NCBI GenBank assembly: GCA_027533185.1
Contig: JAPZTS010000017.1
Coordinates: 62,001-126,000 of the forward strand
Direction of reading: 5' to 3'
Source of the DNA: Leptospira sp.
GTDB taxonomy: Bacteria > Spirochaetota > Leptospiria > Leptospirales > Leptospiraceae
Length of the DNA stretch: 64,000 nt
In this document: in pieces, positions 10,546-19,014 of the stretch
How positions within the stretch are numbered: position 1 is the first letter of the stretch
Layout of the letters: each line of letters starts with the position of its first letter
The notes under the pieces: model-generated
What the model was told of the DNA's origin: nothing
The model's database searches: none
What the model saw: only the letters and a program-made list of their open reading frames with translations
Translations under genes and position numbers: made by a program

Positions 10546-11348
10546 TATAGTCCCAAAACGTCAAACATATTGTAGAGGCCTTTTTTCTTATCGGCTAAAA
10601 ATTCGGCTGCTTTTACGGAACCAAGCGCAAACGTTTTTCGATCGCCCGCTTTGTGAGCAATTTCAATCCTTTCTTCTGGACTGAAGAAATAAACAGTATG
10701 TTCACCGACAACCTCTCCGGCTCGCATTGTGTGCATTGCGATTTCTTTTTTATCTCGCTCGGGATACATACCATGTCTTCCATAGATCACGTTCGAATCT
10801 TTTCTATCTAAAGCTTTTAGCAAAACTTCTTTGATATGAACGGCAGTACCGGACGGAGAGTCCTTTTTATGTCTGTGATGTATGTCTAACACTTCGACAT
10901 CAAAGTCTTCGGAGAGTACTTTTGCAGCAATTTCCGTTAGTTTAAAAAGTAAATTCACACCAATTGACATGTTAGGTGAAAAAACTATTGGAATTTCGCT
11001 CGCAGCATCCTTTATTTTATTTTTATCTTCTTCATTCAGACCTGTAGTTCCAATCACAAGTGGCTTTTTGTTCTTCACAGCAATTTCTAAATTCGAAAGG
11101 AAACTTGTGTGCGTGCTAAAATCTATAAAAACATCCGAATTTTTGGCTGCCTCGTGCATGTTGGACGTAAAAGGTATATGTGTTTCTTTGATCCCTGCGT
11201 GTATGCCTGAATCAAATCCTAAAAACACACTGCCCTCCCGAACCACGGCAGCACTCAGTTCCGAGAATTTACTGTTTGCGAGTACTTGGATGATGGCCTT
11301 CCCCATTCGTCCGCCAGCACCGACCATGCCTATTTTTAATTTAGACAA
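10545..11348 (-). CDS. dapB: 4-hydroxy-tetrahydrodipicolinate reductase
   Basis: 267 residues. N-terminal Rossmann motif [13 protein letters not shown] binds NAD(P)[16 protein letters not shown] and the catalytic [18 protein letters not shown] (His-His-Arg-His-Lys plus Ser-Gly-Thr) are the family hallmarks. It reduces the DapA product in the lysine/meso-diaminopimelate pathway feeding peptidoglycan. The start is TTG at 11348, supported by GAGGAAGG about 5 bases upstream inside the dapA end (8-base overlap). Normal length. Confidence 0.96.
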   Translation of the reverse strand: MSKLKIGMVGAGGRMGKAIIQVLANSKFSELSAAVVREGSVFLGFDSGIHAGIKETHIPFTSNMHEAAKNSDVFIDFSTHTSFLSNLEIAVKNKKPLVIGTTGLNEEDKNKIKDAASEIPIVFSPNMSIGVNLLFKLTEIAAKVLSEDFDVEVLDIHHRHKKDSPSGTAVHIKEVLLKALDRKDSNVIYGRHGMYPERDKKEIAMHTMRAGEVVGEHTVYFFSPEERIEIAHKAGDRKTFALGSVKAAEFLADKKKGLYNMFDVLGL

Positions 11349-12225
11349 TGCCTTCCTCTTTCAATTGAAATACGATTTTTTTGAACTCCTCACTGGCTGA
11401 TCCATTGGTGAGAGTCGTCATAGGAAGGCGGAGTTCATTTTTGCAATAGCCAAACCAGCTCATCGCCGCTTTAATCGGAATAGGATTTGTTTCGATAAAT
11501 GCATTGATAAACACAGGGAGTAGTTTGAAGTAAATCTTGCGACTAGCTTCCACCTCACCACGCATAAAGAGAGAGACCATATCAACACAAGCCCTCGGAA
11601 ATAGATTGGATACAACGGAAACGACTCCTTTCCCTCCGATCGATAGTACCGGCAAAGTTAAATTGTCATCTCCACTGAGCAGGTGGAAGTCTTTAGGACA
11701 GACAGCTATTACTTTAGCCATTTGGCCAAGGTCCCCAGTTGCCTCTTTAATCGATTGGATCTTTGGGTGATCCGCCAATTTTTTGACTGACTCAGGCAAA
11801 AGGTTAACATTTGTTCTTCCTGGAATATTATACAACATGATAGGTTTGTTGGAAACATTCGCAATTTGAGTAAAGTGTTGGATCATTCCATCTTGCGTTG
11901 GTTTGTTGTAGTAAGGGTTTACGGAAAGAATACCATCAACACCATCTTGGCAAGCTGACTCCGTCAATTCGATTGCTTCGGCCGTGGAATTGGAACCAGT
12001 CCCTGCAATCACTTGGATTCGACGAGCAACGAGTTGGACCGTTTTTTGGATGAGTTCTTTGTGTTCTTCATAGGATAATGTCGGAGATTCACCAGTCGTT
12101 CCGCAAGGAACTACGCCAGCAACGCCTGATTGGATCTGATTTTCCAAAATTTTAAAATAACTGTCGTAATCGACTTTTCCTTCGCGGAAAGGGGTAATGA
12201 CTGCTGTGTAGACGCCCTGAAACAT
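11341..12225 (-). CDS. dapA: 4-hydroxy-tetrahydrodipicolinate synthase
   Basis: 294 residues from the ATG at 12225, which matches the family N-terminus ([12 protein letters not shown]); the frame is open further upstream but that part runs into the divergent promoter and is not conserved. Catalytic features: [11 protein letters not shown] (threonine pair of the proton relay), MLYNIPGRT (Tyr) and IKEATGDL (Schiff-base Lys). It condenses pyruvate with aspartate semialdehyde. First gene of the operon with dapB, cdaA and cdaR. No lysine riboswitch is seen: only 78 bases separate it from the divergent wecA-like gene. Confidence 0.96.
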   Translation of the reverse strand: MFQGVYTAVITPFREGKVDYDSYFKILENQIQSGVAGVVPCGTTGESPTLSYEEHKELIQKTVQLVARRIQVIAGTGSNSTAEAIELTESACQDGVDGILSVNPYYNKPTQDGMIQHFTQIANVSNKPIMLYNIPGRTNVNLLPESVKKLADHPKIQSIKEATGDLGQMAKVIAVCPKDFHLLSGDDNLTLPVLSIGGKGVVSVVSNLFPRACVDMVSLFMRGEVEASRKIYFKLLPVFINAFIETNPIPIKAAMSWFGYCKNELRLPMTTLTNGSASEEFKKIVFQLKEEGIV

Positions 12226-12261
12226 AAATTTAAAAATCGTGGAGGGACTGTTTTTTGCAAT

Positions 12262-12317
12262 AAAAAACTGCCAAAAGAAGGGCCCGACTGCATCTTTGCG
12301 GAAATGGGCAGTTTTTT
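12262..12317 (+). promoter_or_regulatory. Inverted repeat overlapping the wecA-like start, with T-tract
   Basis: AAAAAACTGCC (12262-12272) is the exact complement of GGCAGTTTTTT (12307-12317), which begins within the start codon region of the wecA-like gene and ends in a run of eight T. In RNA this would be an 11-bp stem with a 34-base loop that buries the start codon, or a weak intrinsic-terminator shape. A second T-run at 12251-12256 could pair with the same A-run as an alternative. It sits in the 78-base divergent region with dapA. Regulatory role is inferred only from the pairing. Confidence 0.35.
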
Positions 12318-13395
12318 TTGGTCGATTTTGGGTTTCCTGGCACTCTTTAGCCTCATCCTCCACAGTTTTTACGTGTATTCCCAGTTTGGAGTGAAGGATA
12401 TTCCAAACGAGAGGAGTTTGCACGAAACTCCGACTAAAAAATCTGGTGGAATGATCTTTATTCCGATTTTTATTATCGCCTGCCTTTGTTATACTACACT
12501 TCTTCCGACAAATCTGACAAATCCACTTCTTCCAAATCCTGGAGATTTTTTTAGTTCTCCGACTGAGATAAACTTTCTATATATTGTATTGGCTGGAACT
12601 TGTCTTATGATGTTTCTTGGATTTTTCGACGACATCTACCAACTTTCGCCCAAACTACGTCTATTTGTGGAATTGGCAGTTTTGTTTAGCTTCGTTTTTT
12701 TAGCATCACCTAATATTAAATTATTTGAATGGGAATTTGGGAATCACTGGTATCTTAAGTTAGCATTTGTTTTCTTTTTAGTTTTTGCGATAAATCTTGT
12801 AAATTTTATGGACGGAATGGACTTTTATGTCGTAGGAACTTTCTGGATAACATCCTTAGGAATTCCCATTTTATTTAAAGATTCGTTCCAAATATCGGGA
12901 TTCCTTTTTTTTACAATTGTTTTGCTTTATGGTTCCTTATTCGGATTTGTCTTTTACAACCTACCGAAGGCTCGCCTATTTATGGGTGATAGTGGATCCC
13001 TAGCTCTGGGATTCTTGATTTGTTGTTTTCCTTTTTTTCCGTTCCCTACTTCTGAATCGAAGGATTTGGATTTATCTAGATACTTTTATCTTTTCCCATA
13101 TTTTTGGATAGATGGGATCTGGACAATTGTTAAGAGACTGATTCAAGGAAAAGATATATTTCAAGCGCATAGAGAGCACCTATTCCAACGACTTACGGAA
13201 TCGAGGTTTGGAAAACTCGGAACTCTTGTGTTGTTTTTAATATTAAACCTAATAGTCGTTATAATTTCCAGCATCATGAATCATTTCCAATGCAGCGATT
13301 TTTTTGTATTTTTGGTCTCTTTCATTTTTGTTTTGTTTAGCTATTTTTTCTTCTGGTCTTTTGTTCCAAGAAAAAACCTTGCAAGGTCTCCATAA
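12304..13395 (+). CDS. Polyprenyl-phosphate glycosyl-1-phosphate transferase, WecA/TagO/MraY superfamily
   Basis: 363 residues from the ATG at 12304, about ten membrane helices. Superfamily motifs in order: [19 protein letters not shown], the metal/nucleotide Asp pair [40 protein letters not shown], and HREHLFQRL. This is the WecA/TagO rather than the MraY arrangement. It transfers a sugar-1-phosphate from a UDP-sugar to undecaprenyl phosphate, the first step of O-antigen-like or other envelope polysaccharide. The next gene encodes a DUF368 undecaprenyl-phosphate transporter, which recycles the same lipid carrier. Confidence 0.85.
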   Translation: MGSFFWSILGFLALFSLILHSFYVYSQFGVKDIPNERSLHETPTKKSGGMIFIPIFIIACLCYTTLLPTNLTNPLLPNPGDFFSSPTEINFLYIVLAGTCLMMFLGFFDDIYQLSPKLRLFVELAVLFSFVFLASPNIKLFEWEFGNHWYLKLAFVFFLVFAINLVNFMDGMDFYVVGTFWITSLGIPILFKDSFQISGFLFFTIVLLYGSLFGFVFYNLPKARLFMGDSGSLALGFLICCFPFFPFPTSESKDLDLSRYFYLFPYFWIDGIWTIVKRLIQGKDIFQAHREHLFQRLTESRFGKLGTLVLFLILNLIVVIISSIMNHFQCSDFFVFLVSFIFVLFSYFFFWSFVPRKNLARSP

Positions 13396-13415
13396 GTGTA
13401 GTATCTATCCAATCA

Positions 13416-14405
13416 ATGTCTCTCACGAAAAAAGAAATACTATTCTGTATCATAAATGGATTCCTTATCGGAATCGCTAACTTAATCCCCGGAGTATCTG
13501 GTGGAACTTTTGCCCTAATTTTAGGCCTCTACGACAGGCTGATCCATGCCATCACATCTCTTCGTCCCGAAACCATTCTTATAACCCTTCGATTTATTTT
13601 CGGAGGATGGAACAAGGAAGGTCGTCAGCGTTTTCTTGATGAGATGAAGAGAATTGATATAGTCTTTTTACTATTTTTAGGACTTGGACTTTTGATTTCC
13701 GTAGTAACAGGCGCTAAGCTTATCCAATACCTACTGCAAAATCACCCTTCTGCGACTCTCTCATTATTTATTGGTCTCATTATTCCTTCCCTCGTAGTTC
13801 CCTATCGGTTGATTGAGAAACACAATTTCATCGTTTGGCTTTTCCTAATTCCAGGAATCTTACTGACAGTTGTTCCTAGTTTCTTTATGGGAGATAGTTC
13901 TGGATCTGAGAACCCGCTTTTCGCATTTATTACTGGAATGATTGCAATCTCTGCCATGATTCTACCTGGTATTTCTGGCTCTTATATTATGTTGGTACTA
14001 GGCGAATACCAGATTGTAATTGGAAAGCTTTCCAATTTACTCCAAGTTGATTCCATTTTGTTTCTATCGGCGTTTGGACTCGGGTGTTTGATTGGACTAA
14101 TAGCATTTACACATATTGTTAAATGGCTTTTCAAATCTTATAAATCCCATACGATGACCTTCTTACTTGGACTCATTTTAGGTTCTTTTTTTATACTCTG
14201 GCCATTTAAAGACTACTCAGCAGGACAAACCATTGTTGGTCGATCCGGTGAGGTAAAAAGAGATATTCAAATTGCTACTGCAAAAAACAAACTTCCACAA
14301 TCAACGGAAGAAGCAGCCATTCCTGGACTTACTTTCTTAATAGGTCTCGCTTTAGGATTTGGACTCAATCGATTGGAAGATTTGAACCAAAAAGAACAAG
14401 TTTAA
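13416..14405 (+). CDS. DUF368 family polyprenyl-phosphate transporter (PopT-like)
   Basis: 329 residues with about nine membrane helices. The repeated signatures IANLIPGVSGGTFALILGLYDRL near residue 20 and AISAMILPGISGSYIMLVLGEY near 180 are typical of DUF368. Members of this family (PopT) return undecaprenyl phosphate from the outer to the inner leaflet so that it can be reloaded. Its place 20 bases after a WecA-type transferase, which consumes undecaprenyl phosphate, fits that role. The cytoplasmic loop near residue 280 is charged. The ribosome site is weak, suggesting coupling with the upstream gene. Confidence 0.88.
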   Translation: MSLTKKEILFCIINGFLIGIANLIPGVSGGTFALILGLYDRLIHAITSLRPETILITLRFIFGGWNKEGRQRFLDEMKRIDIVFLLFLGLGLLISVVTGAKLIQYLLQNHPSATLSLFIGLIIPSLVVPYRLIEKHNFIVWLFLIPGILLTVVPSFFMGDSSGSENPLFAFITGMIAISAMILPGISGSYIMLVLGEYQIVIGKLSNLLQVDSILFLSAFGLGCLIGLIAFTHIVKWLFKSYKSHTMTFLLGLILGSFFILWPFKDYSAGQTIVGRSGEVKRDIQIATAKNKLPQSTEEAAIPGLTFLIGLALGFGLNRLEDLNQKEQV

Positions 14406-14423
14406 TTCTGATTGTACAATTCA

Positions 14424-14455
14424 AATGATTGGCTCATTCAATGGAACCAATCATT
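14424..14455. terminator. Hairpin between convergent DUF368 gene and ammonia-lyase gene
   Basis: AATGATTGG (14424-14432) pairs with CCAATCATT (14447-14455) over a 14-base loop. It lies just after the DUF368 stop and covers the last codon of the opposite gene. There is no clear T-run, so it may be a weak bidirectional terminator or an mRNA-end stabiliser. Confidence 0.35.
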
Positions 14456-15911
14456 CAATACTTTGGATTCTATCTTCTAATATCTGAATCTCTTCATACA
14501 AGCTACGATCCTCTGATAGAGGCGAAAGACCTTTCAATATTTTAGGAAGGTCTTTTTGATTTGTTAGATATGATGTTTGTAAGACCGTATAACAAAATAT
14601 ACCTAATAGTTTTCGAAGGGAATTTAAACTCCTTCGGTTTCGAAGTACTCCAATTGCACCCATCGGTACGATGTCTTGGTTGTTCCCATTCGATGGAATC
14701 GATTGAACAGATGCAGGCATACTGTCTCTACGTATATCGGCCGTTATATGAGTTGCCAACAACCCCAGTCCGGAAAGACCGGCATCTTTTCCTGGATTGG
14801 GAGACAACATAAGTGGGAATTCTCCATTCTCTTGCGGATTATAGAGATAATTTAAAAATCGTTCCATCCAAGTGGAGTAAACAGCAAAGAGGTTTTGCAT
14901 ACGGTCCACCGAAAAACTCACTTGAGATGCATAGAAGTTTCCTCCTTCCGCAAATCCCTCGTATTCTCCTAAAAAAACAGGGTTATCTGAAAGAGAATTC
15001 AATTCCGACTCCACAACATCAGTGATTTGATCCAATTCATCAAATATACTTCCTAAAATTTGAGGAACGCACCTAACGGAGTATTGGTCCTGGATTCTCT
15101 TTTGAGGAATTTTTAGTTTTGGATTCCTCGAAATGACAGGATAAAGCTTTTCGGAAACATAGACGGGTCCTAAAAACTTTTTTTTTGTATGTAAACTAGG
15201 TAAAAAAGCAGTTGGAAAGACTTTGTGGTAAGAAAACAAAAACTCTAAAATCTCTAGAGTGAGATTCAGATAGCTACGAAGCCTTAAAATTTGTAGGCCC
15301 AGAAGAGCTGTCGTAAAAGTCGTTCCGTTTGTAATCGAAATTGCCTCTTTTGCTTGGGGAGTCCAAGGCAAACCTGGAATTTGAGTTTTTTTGGGATAGA
15401 GAACCGAAGGAGCTTTCTCTTTACCAATACCCGTCCAGTGACTCTCACCCATAAGTGCGAGAGCGATGTAACTTAAAGGTATCAGATCTCCAGAGGCAGA
15501 CAAAGATCCTCGTTCCGGCAGAATGGGTATACAATCCTCTCCTAAAAGATGGTTTAGAATCTCTAAGGTTTCAAAAGAAATGCCTGATCCCCCGAGAGAA
15601 AGGGAATGGATCCTCGCCGCAAGAACAGCTCGAGCTTCTTCATGGGTAATCGCGTTTTTGGGATTCCCTGTTGAATCAAACACCTTTTCAACAGTTAGGT
15701 GATATACCAGGGATTTTTGTACATGTTCGGTACTTTCATTTGATAAAAAAGCATGTGGTCCAAAACCGGTATGGATTCCGTAGACCAAAGGATCCGTAGA
15801 CTTTGCCAAAAAATTTTCCATCTCTCTTCGTTCACGTATAAGCTCCGCTTTACGAGGATTTAAGTCAATGGAACCAGATTTGGAGAGTTGTTTTAAAGTA
15901 TTGAGGTTCAA
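14451..15911 (-). CDS. Aromatic amino acid ammonia-lyase (tyrosine ammonia-lyase-like)
   Basis: 486 residues of the histidine/phenylalanine/tyrosine ammonia-lyase family. The electrophilic MIO cofactor forms from Ala-Ser-Gly in RGSLSASGDLIPL; YGIHTGFGP and YSVRCVPQILG are also conserved. The selectivity loop reads SLVYHLT: His-Leu occupies the place of the His-Leu pair of tyrosine ammonia-lyase, where histidine ammonia-lyases have Ser-His and PAL has Phe-Leu. The late motif is NNQDIVPMG (Gln-Asp) rather than NQEDHVSMG. No hutU/I/G genes are nearby. These points favour tyrosine or a related aromatic substrate. The start is TTG at 15911 with no good ribosome site. Confidence 0.85.
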   Translation of the reverse strand: MNLNTLKQLSKSGSIDLNPRKAELIRERREMENFLAKSTDPLVYGIHTGFGPHAFLSNESTEHVQKSLVYHLTVEKVFDSTGNPKNAITHEEARAVLAARIHSLSLGGSGISFETLEILNHLLGEDCIPILPERGSLSASGDLIPLSYIALALMGESHWTGIGKEKAPSVLYPKKTQIPGLPWTPQAKEAISITNGTTFTTALLGLQILRLRSYLNLTLEILEFLFSYHKVFPTAFLPSLHTKKKFLGPVYVSEKLYPVISRNPKLKIPQKRIQDQYSVRCVPQILGSIFDELDQITDVVESELNSLSDNPVFLGEYEGFAEGGNFYASQVSFSVDRMQNLFAVYSTWMERFLNYLYNPQENGEFPLMLSPNPGKDAGLSGLGLLATHITADIRRDSMPASVQSIPSNGNNQDIVPMGAIGVLRNRRSLNSLRKLLGIFCYTVLQTSYLTNQKDLPKILKGLSPLSEDRSLYEEIQILEDRIQSIE

Positions 15912-15927
15912 ATATAGGTAGGGGTAA

Positions 15928-15958
15928 GGGCCAGAGTCGACTCTGGCCCGATTTTTTT
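15928..15958 (+). terminator. Intrinsic terminator shape oriented on the plus strand
   Basis: A perfect palindrome has arms GGGCCAGAGTC (15928-15938) and GACTCTGGCCC (15939-15949), followed after G-A by seven T on the plus strand. This is a canonical intrinsic terminator for rightward transcripts, yet both flanking genes are leftward; on the minus strand the hairpin is preceded by A residues and not followed by T. It lies in the 45 bases between the antiporter stop and the ammonia-lyase start. Confidence 0.6.
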
Positions 15959-17423
15959 AGACAAAGAAAATAAAAGTTATCAGGATGAAAACAGGAACAA
16001 GAATCGTCATCGAATATGCTAAATAGCCACCAAATGAAGGCATTTTAACCTTATTTTCTTCTGCCACTGATTTAACCATAAAGTTAGGTGCATTTCCAAT
16101 ATATGTATTGGCGCCCATAAATACCGCACCGACAGAGATTGCCTTTAGAATCTCTTCGGCTTGGACGTTTCCGATAAACTGACCTAAGGTGAGTGCCTCT
16201 GCACCAGGTGGAGTGAGAATACCGGACGCCAAAGACCCGAATGTTAGGTAAGTCGGAGCATTATCGAGTACTGAGGAAAAAATTCCCGTTGCCCAAAAGA
16301 AATGCCATCTTTCTGTGATTCCAAGTTCTTTCCCATGTGCCTCTAATAGAACCAATGCAGGAATCATCGTGATAAAAATTCCGATAAACAAATAAGCTAC
16401 CTCTTGGATTGGATGGAGAGTGAAGTTGTTGAACTTACGGAACTCTTCTTTAGTACTGAGTTTAGAAGCGATTATCAATACGATAAGCACTGCCTCCCGA
16501 ATGAAACCAAGGCTTGGTGTTTCTTTAATTTGTGGGATGTAATTGCTGTTTAAGAAGGCTACCGCCAAAATCACACCGAATAACCAAATAAAATTTACCT
16601 GTCCTTCAATAGAGAATGGAACTGCATTTTTGATGTCACGAGCAATGTCGGCCTTCTTCTCTTTTTTGTATGCCAATGTATCCCAAATAAAATAAACGGT
16701 CAGGAGAATTACTGATGCAAACAACATCTCAGGCAATAAGTTGAAGGTCCATGTGAATGGAACTCCCTTCAAATATCCAAGAAAGAGCGGAGGGTCTCCT
16801 AGTGGAGTGAGTGAACCACCAATATTGGATACTAAAAAGATAAAAAACACAACCGTATGAACCACATGTTTACGTTCACTATTCGTTTTCAGCAATGGTC
16901 GAATGAGAAGCATAGATGCCCCAGTGGTTCCAATAAAGGATGCAATACTTGCACCAATCAATAGATACAAGGTATTGTTTAATGGAGTTGCCTGGATGTC
17001 TCCTTTAACAACGATTCCACCTGAAATAAAAAACAGAGCACCTAACAGGATAATAAATGGAACATAATCGAAGAATATTGTATGGGAAATTGCGTGTCCA
17101 TAACCGTAAACTAATAATACTACAAAAGAAATGGAACCAAGACCCAAGGCAATGATCAACTTATTGTTGTTATTTTCCCACCAATGTTCTGTTGTATGGG
17201 ATGCAATTGGAAGGATGGCAATACAGAGAAGAATTGCCACAAATGGCAGGACTGTCCAATACGGTAACTCCTGGTGGACGGCTTCCCCGTGAGAAGAATG
17301 TCCTGTCTCTTCCTGGGTAATGGTATCCGTTGGTACAGTAGCCGGATCCTCGGCAAATAAATTCCCAGAGACAACTGTCATTGCCACGAGGAATACAATC
17401 AATGTGAGAAGCTTACGAAACAT
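15957..17423 (-). CDS. NhaD-like sodium/proton antiporter
   Basis: 488 residues from the ATG at 17423 (AGGA about 8 bases upstream); two in-frame ATG/alternative starts upstream have poorer sites. A cleavable signal-like segment (LLTLIVFLVAMTVVSGNLFA) and a His-rich exported loop precede about a dozen membrane helices. ArsB/NhaD superfamily motifs: FLVSNIGGSLTPLGDPPLFLGYLKG and FSSVLDNAPTYLTFG. NhaD proteins exchange sodium or lithium for protons. It lies upstream of the ammonia-lyase on the same strand, 45 bases away, without obvious pathway link. Substrate assignment is by family. Confidence 0.85.
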   Translation of the reverse strand: MFRKLLTLIVFLVAMTVVSGNLFAEDPATVPTDTITQEETGHSSHGEAVHQELPYWTVLPFVAILLCIAILPIASHTTEHWWENNNNKLIIALGLGSISFVVLLVYGYGHAISHTIFFDYVPFIILLGALFFISGGIVVKGDIQATPLNNTLYLLIGASIASFIGTTGASMLLIRPLLKTNSERKHVVHTVVFFIFLVSNIGGSLTPLGDPPLFLGYLKGVPFTWTFNLLPEMLFASVILLTVYFIWDTLAYKKEKKADIARDIKNAVPFSIEGQVNFIWLFGVILAVAFLNSNYIPQIKETPSLGFIREAVLIVLIIASKLSTKEEFRKFNNFTLHPIQEVAYLFIGIFITMIPALVLLEAHGKELGITERWHFFWATGIFSSVLDNAPTYLTFGSLASGILTPPGAEALTLGQFIGNVQAEEILKAISVGAVFMGANTYIGNAPNFMVKSVAEENKVKMPSFGGYLAYSMTILVPVFILITFIFFV

Positions 17424-17476
17424 GCTCACCATCCTTTTTTTTTGGTCAGTATACGATTTCTTCAAGGCTTATGGAA

Positions 17477-18526
17477 CTAAAAAAACCGAGTTTCACCAAT
17501 TTTTAAAGGAACTAGCGAATCTTTTGGTTTTCCGAGTTTTTCCAAGGCTTTTGCTGCAGTGGGAACAGGAATATCAAGTTTTTCATCAGAAAGAACAAAG
17601 GTCATATAGTGCATGGGTATCATATATTTGGCGCCTAAATCTTGGAATGCTTGGGCTGCTTCCACTGGATCCACATGAACAGGAGCCATAAACCAACGCG
17701 GTTCGTACGCACCAATCGGCAAAATCGCTACTTCGATTCCTGGCCATTTTTTTCCAATTTCAGAAAAATGTGAGTAGTAGCCTGTATCTCCTGCAAAGTA
17801 AACCGATTTGGATTTTCCCTCCAAAATATAACTTCCCCAAAGCGTTTCATCCCGATCAAAAAGTCCCCGGCCACTAAAATGTTGGGTGGGAGTAAAATGT
17901 ATCTGAATTCCTTGGATGGTGTCGGATTCCCACCAATCAAACTCCCTAACATTAGTTATGCCATTCTCGTTTAGAAATTTTTTGTTACCCATTCCTGCAT
18001 AAAAAACGGGCTGAAATCGCTTTTGAATTTCCTTTAGACTGGGAAGATCCATGTGGTCATAGTGGTTGTGGGAAAGGATCACGGCATGGATTTTCGGTAG
18101 ATTGTCCATTGTGATACCAGGAGGTGTATATCGTTTCGGTCCTAAAAAAGAAACTGGTGAACATCTTTCACTCCAAATGGGATCGGTCAAAATATTGACT
18201 CCCTCTAATTGGACCAGGGTGGATGCATGTCCAATCCAAGTAACAGAAAGAGCCGATTCGTTAGAGCGAAGTCCTTCTCCATCGTTTACAAGAACTGGAA
18301 ACTCCGGATAGTCTTCTGGGTTCACACTGTGATTGAGTTTTCTTCGTTCCCATTGCCAAACCAAAACAGTAGAAAGCCCCTTGGACTCGAAAGTTGGATT
18401 TGGGTTTTTATACCCACTCGAAGTGTGGTGAGGTTTTTCTGAGATCGATTTTGTTTGGCAAGATGGAAATCCGATTGTCAAAAGAACAAGAAATAAGTAA
18501 GGAAGTATTTTGAATTTTAGTTCCAC
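17477..18526 (-). CDS. NAPE-PLD-like MBL-fold lipoprotein
   Basis: 349 residues. A lipoprotein signal (LFLVLLTIGFPSCQTK, lipidated Cys near residue 23) is followed by the metallo-hydrolase domain: VTWIGHASTLVQLEGVNILTDPIWS, LSHNHYDHMD (HxHxDH), PTQHFSGRG, FAGDTGYYSHF, LPIGAYEPRWFMAPVHVDP and MHYMTF. This full series is the N-acyl-phosphatidylethanolamine phospholipase D / UlaG-like group. The protein would act on the periplasmic or surface side of a membrane, on lipid or phosphodiester substrates. The exact substrate is not shown by the sequence. Confidence 0.88.
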   Translation of the reverse strand: MELKFKILPYLFLVLLTIGFPSCQTKSISEKPHHTSSGYKNPNPTFESKGLSTVLVWQWERRKLNHSVNPEDYPEFPVLVNDGEGLRSNESALSVTWIGHASTLVQLEGVNILTDPIWSERCSPVSFLGPKRYTPPGITMDNLPKIHAVILSHNHYDHMDLPSLKEIQKRFQPVFYAGMGNKKFLNENGITNVREFDWWESDTIQGIQIHFTPTQHFSGRGLFDRDETLWGSYILEGKSKSVYFAGDTGYYSHFSEIGKKWPGIEVAILPIGAYEPRWFMAPVHVDPVEAAQAFQDLGAKYMIPMHYMTFVLSDEKLDIPVPTAAKALEKLGKPKDSLVPLKIGETRFF

Positions 18527-18606
18527 TGAATTTAGACGAAAACGATCCAGTTTTCCTTCAATTTATGATTGATTCAACAAATTCCTAATAAATCCTCTTG
18601 TATGGA

Positions 18607-19014
18607 ATGTTTCAAAATCAAGAGACAAAATCGCTAATCTACGCCTATGCCAAATGGAGAGATACGGTCGACAAAACCGAAGGTAGCGAAAAGATTTTTG
18701 GATCCAATGCAGAAGTTTCTGAGATTTCTAGGGATCTTAGAGAAAATGCCGAATTGGAACTTCGAATCCTTATACAGGACCTAAAAAAAGACAACCCGGA
18801 TGCCCTGAAGGAGTGGGTGGATGTCAGTAAAGAAAGACTCGTTCGTTCCGTGAATACTGAAAAAGAACAGGCTCAGTCCCAAAAACAAATCGCAAGAGAT
18901 TGGAAGTTTTCCAAATCTGAGACAGGTATTTCCGTACGATACCCCCACCCTTCTCAATACTGGGGATCAGGTTTGCCCATTTTTGTACCAGAAGATGAGG
19001 ATGGTCCTTTTTGA
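18607..19014 (+). CDS. Hypothetical charged cytoplasmic protein
   Basis: 135 residues from the ATG at 18607 (a TTG three codons upstream is possible). It is mostly helical and acidic/basic (SEISRDLRENAELELRILIQDLKKD), ending with YPHPSQYWGSGLPIFVPEDEDGPF. No signal peptide or membrane segment. I recognise no family. Its stop overlaps a TTG that may start the next gene (TTGA), so it is probably translated together with the membrane-bound AraC-type regulator and may serve it. Confidence 0.6.
   Translation: MFQNQETKSLIYAYAKWRDTVDKTEGSEKIFGSNAEVSEISRDLRENAELELRILIQDLKKDNPDALKEWVDVSKERLVRSVNTEKEQAQSQKQIARDWKFSKSETGISVRYPHPSQYWGSGLPIFVPEDEDGPF

Noticed and set aside
12226..12423. N-terminal extension of DapA
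   Set aside because: It runs into the divergent promoter and wecA-like coding region; the conserved N-terminus starts at 12225.
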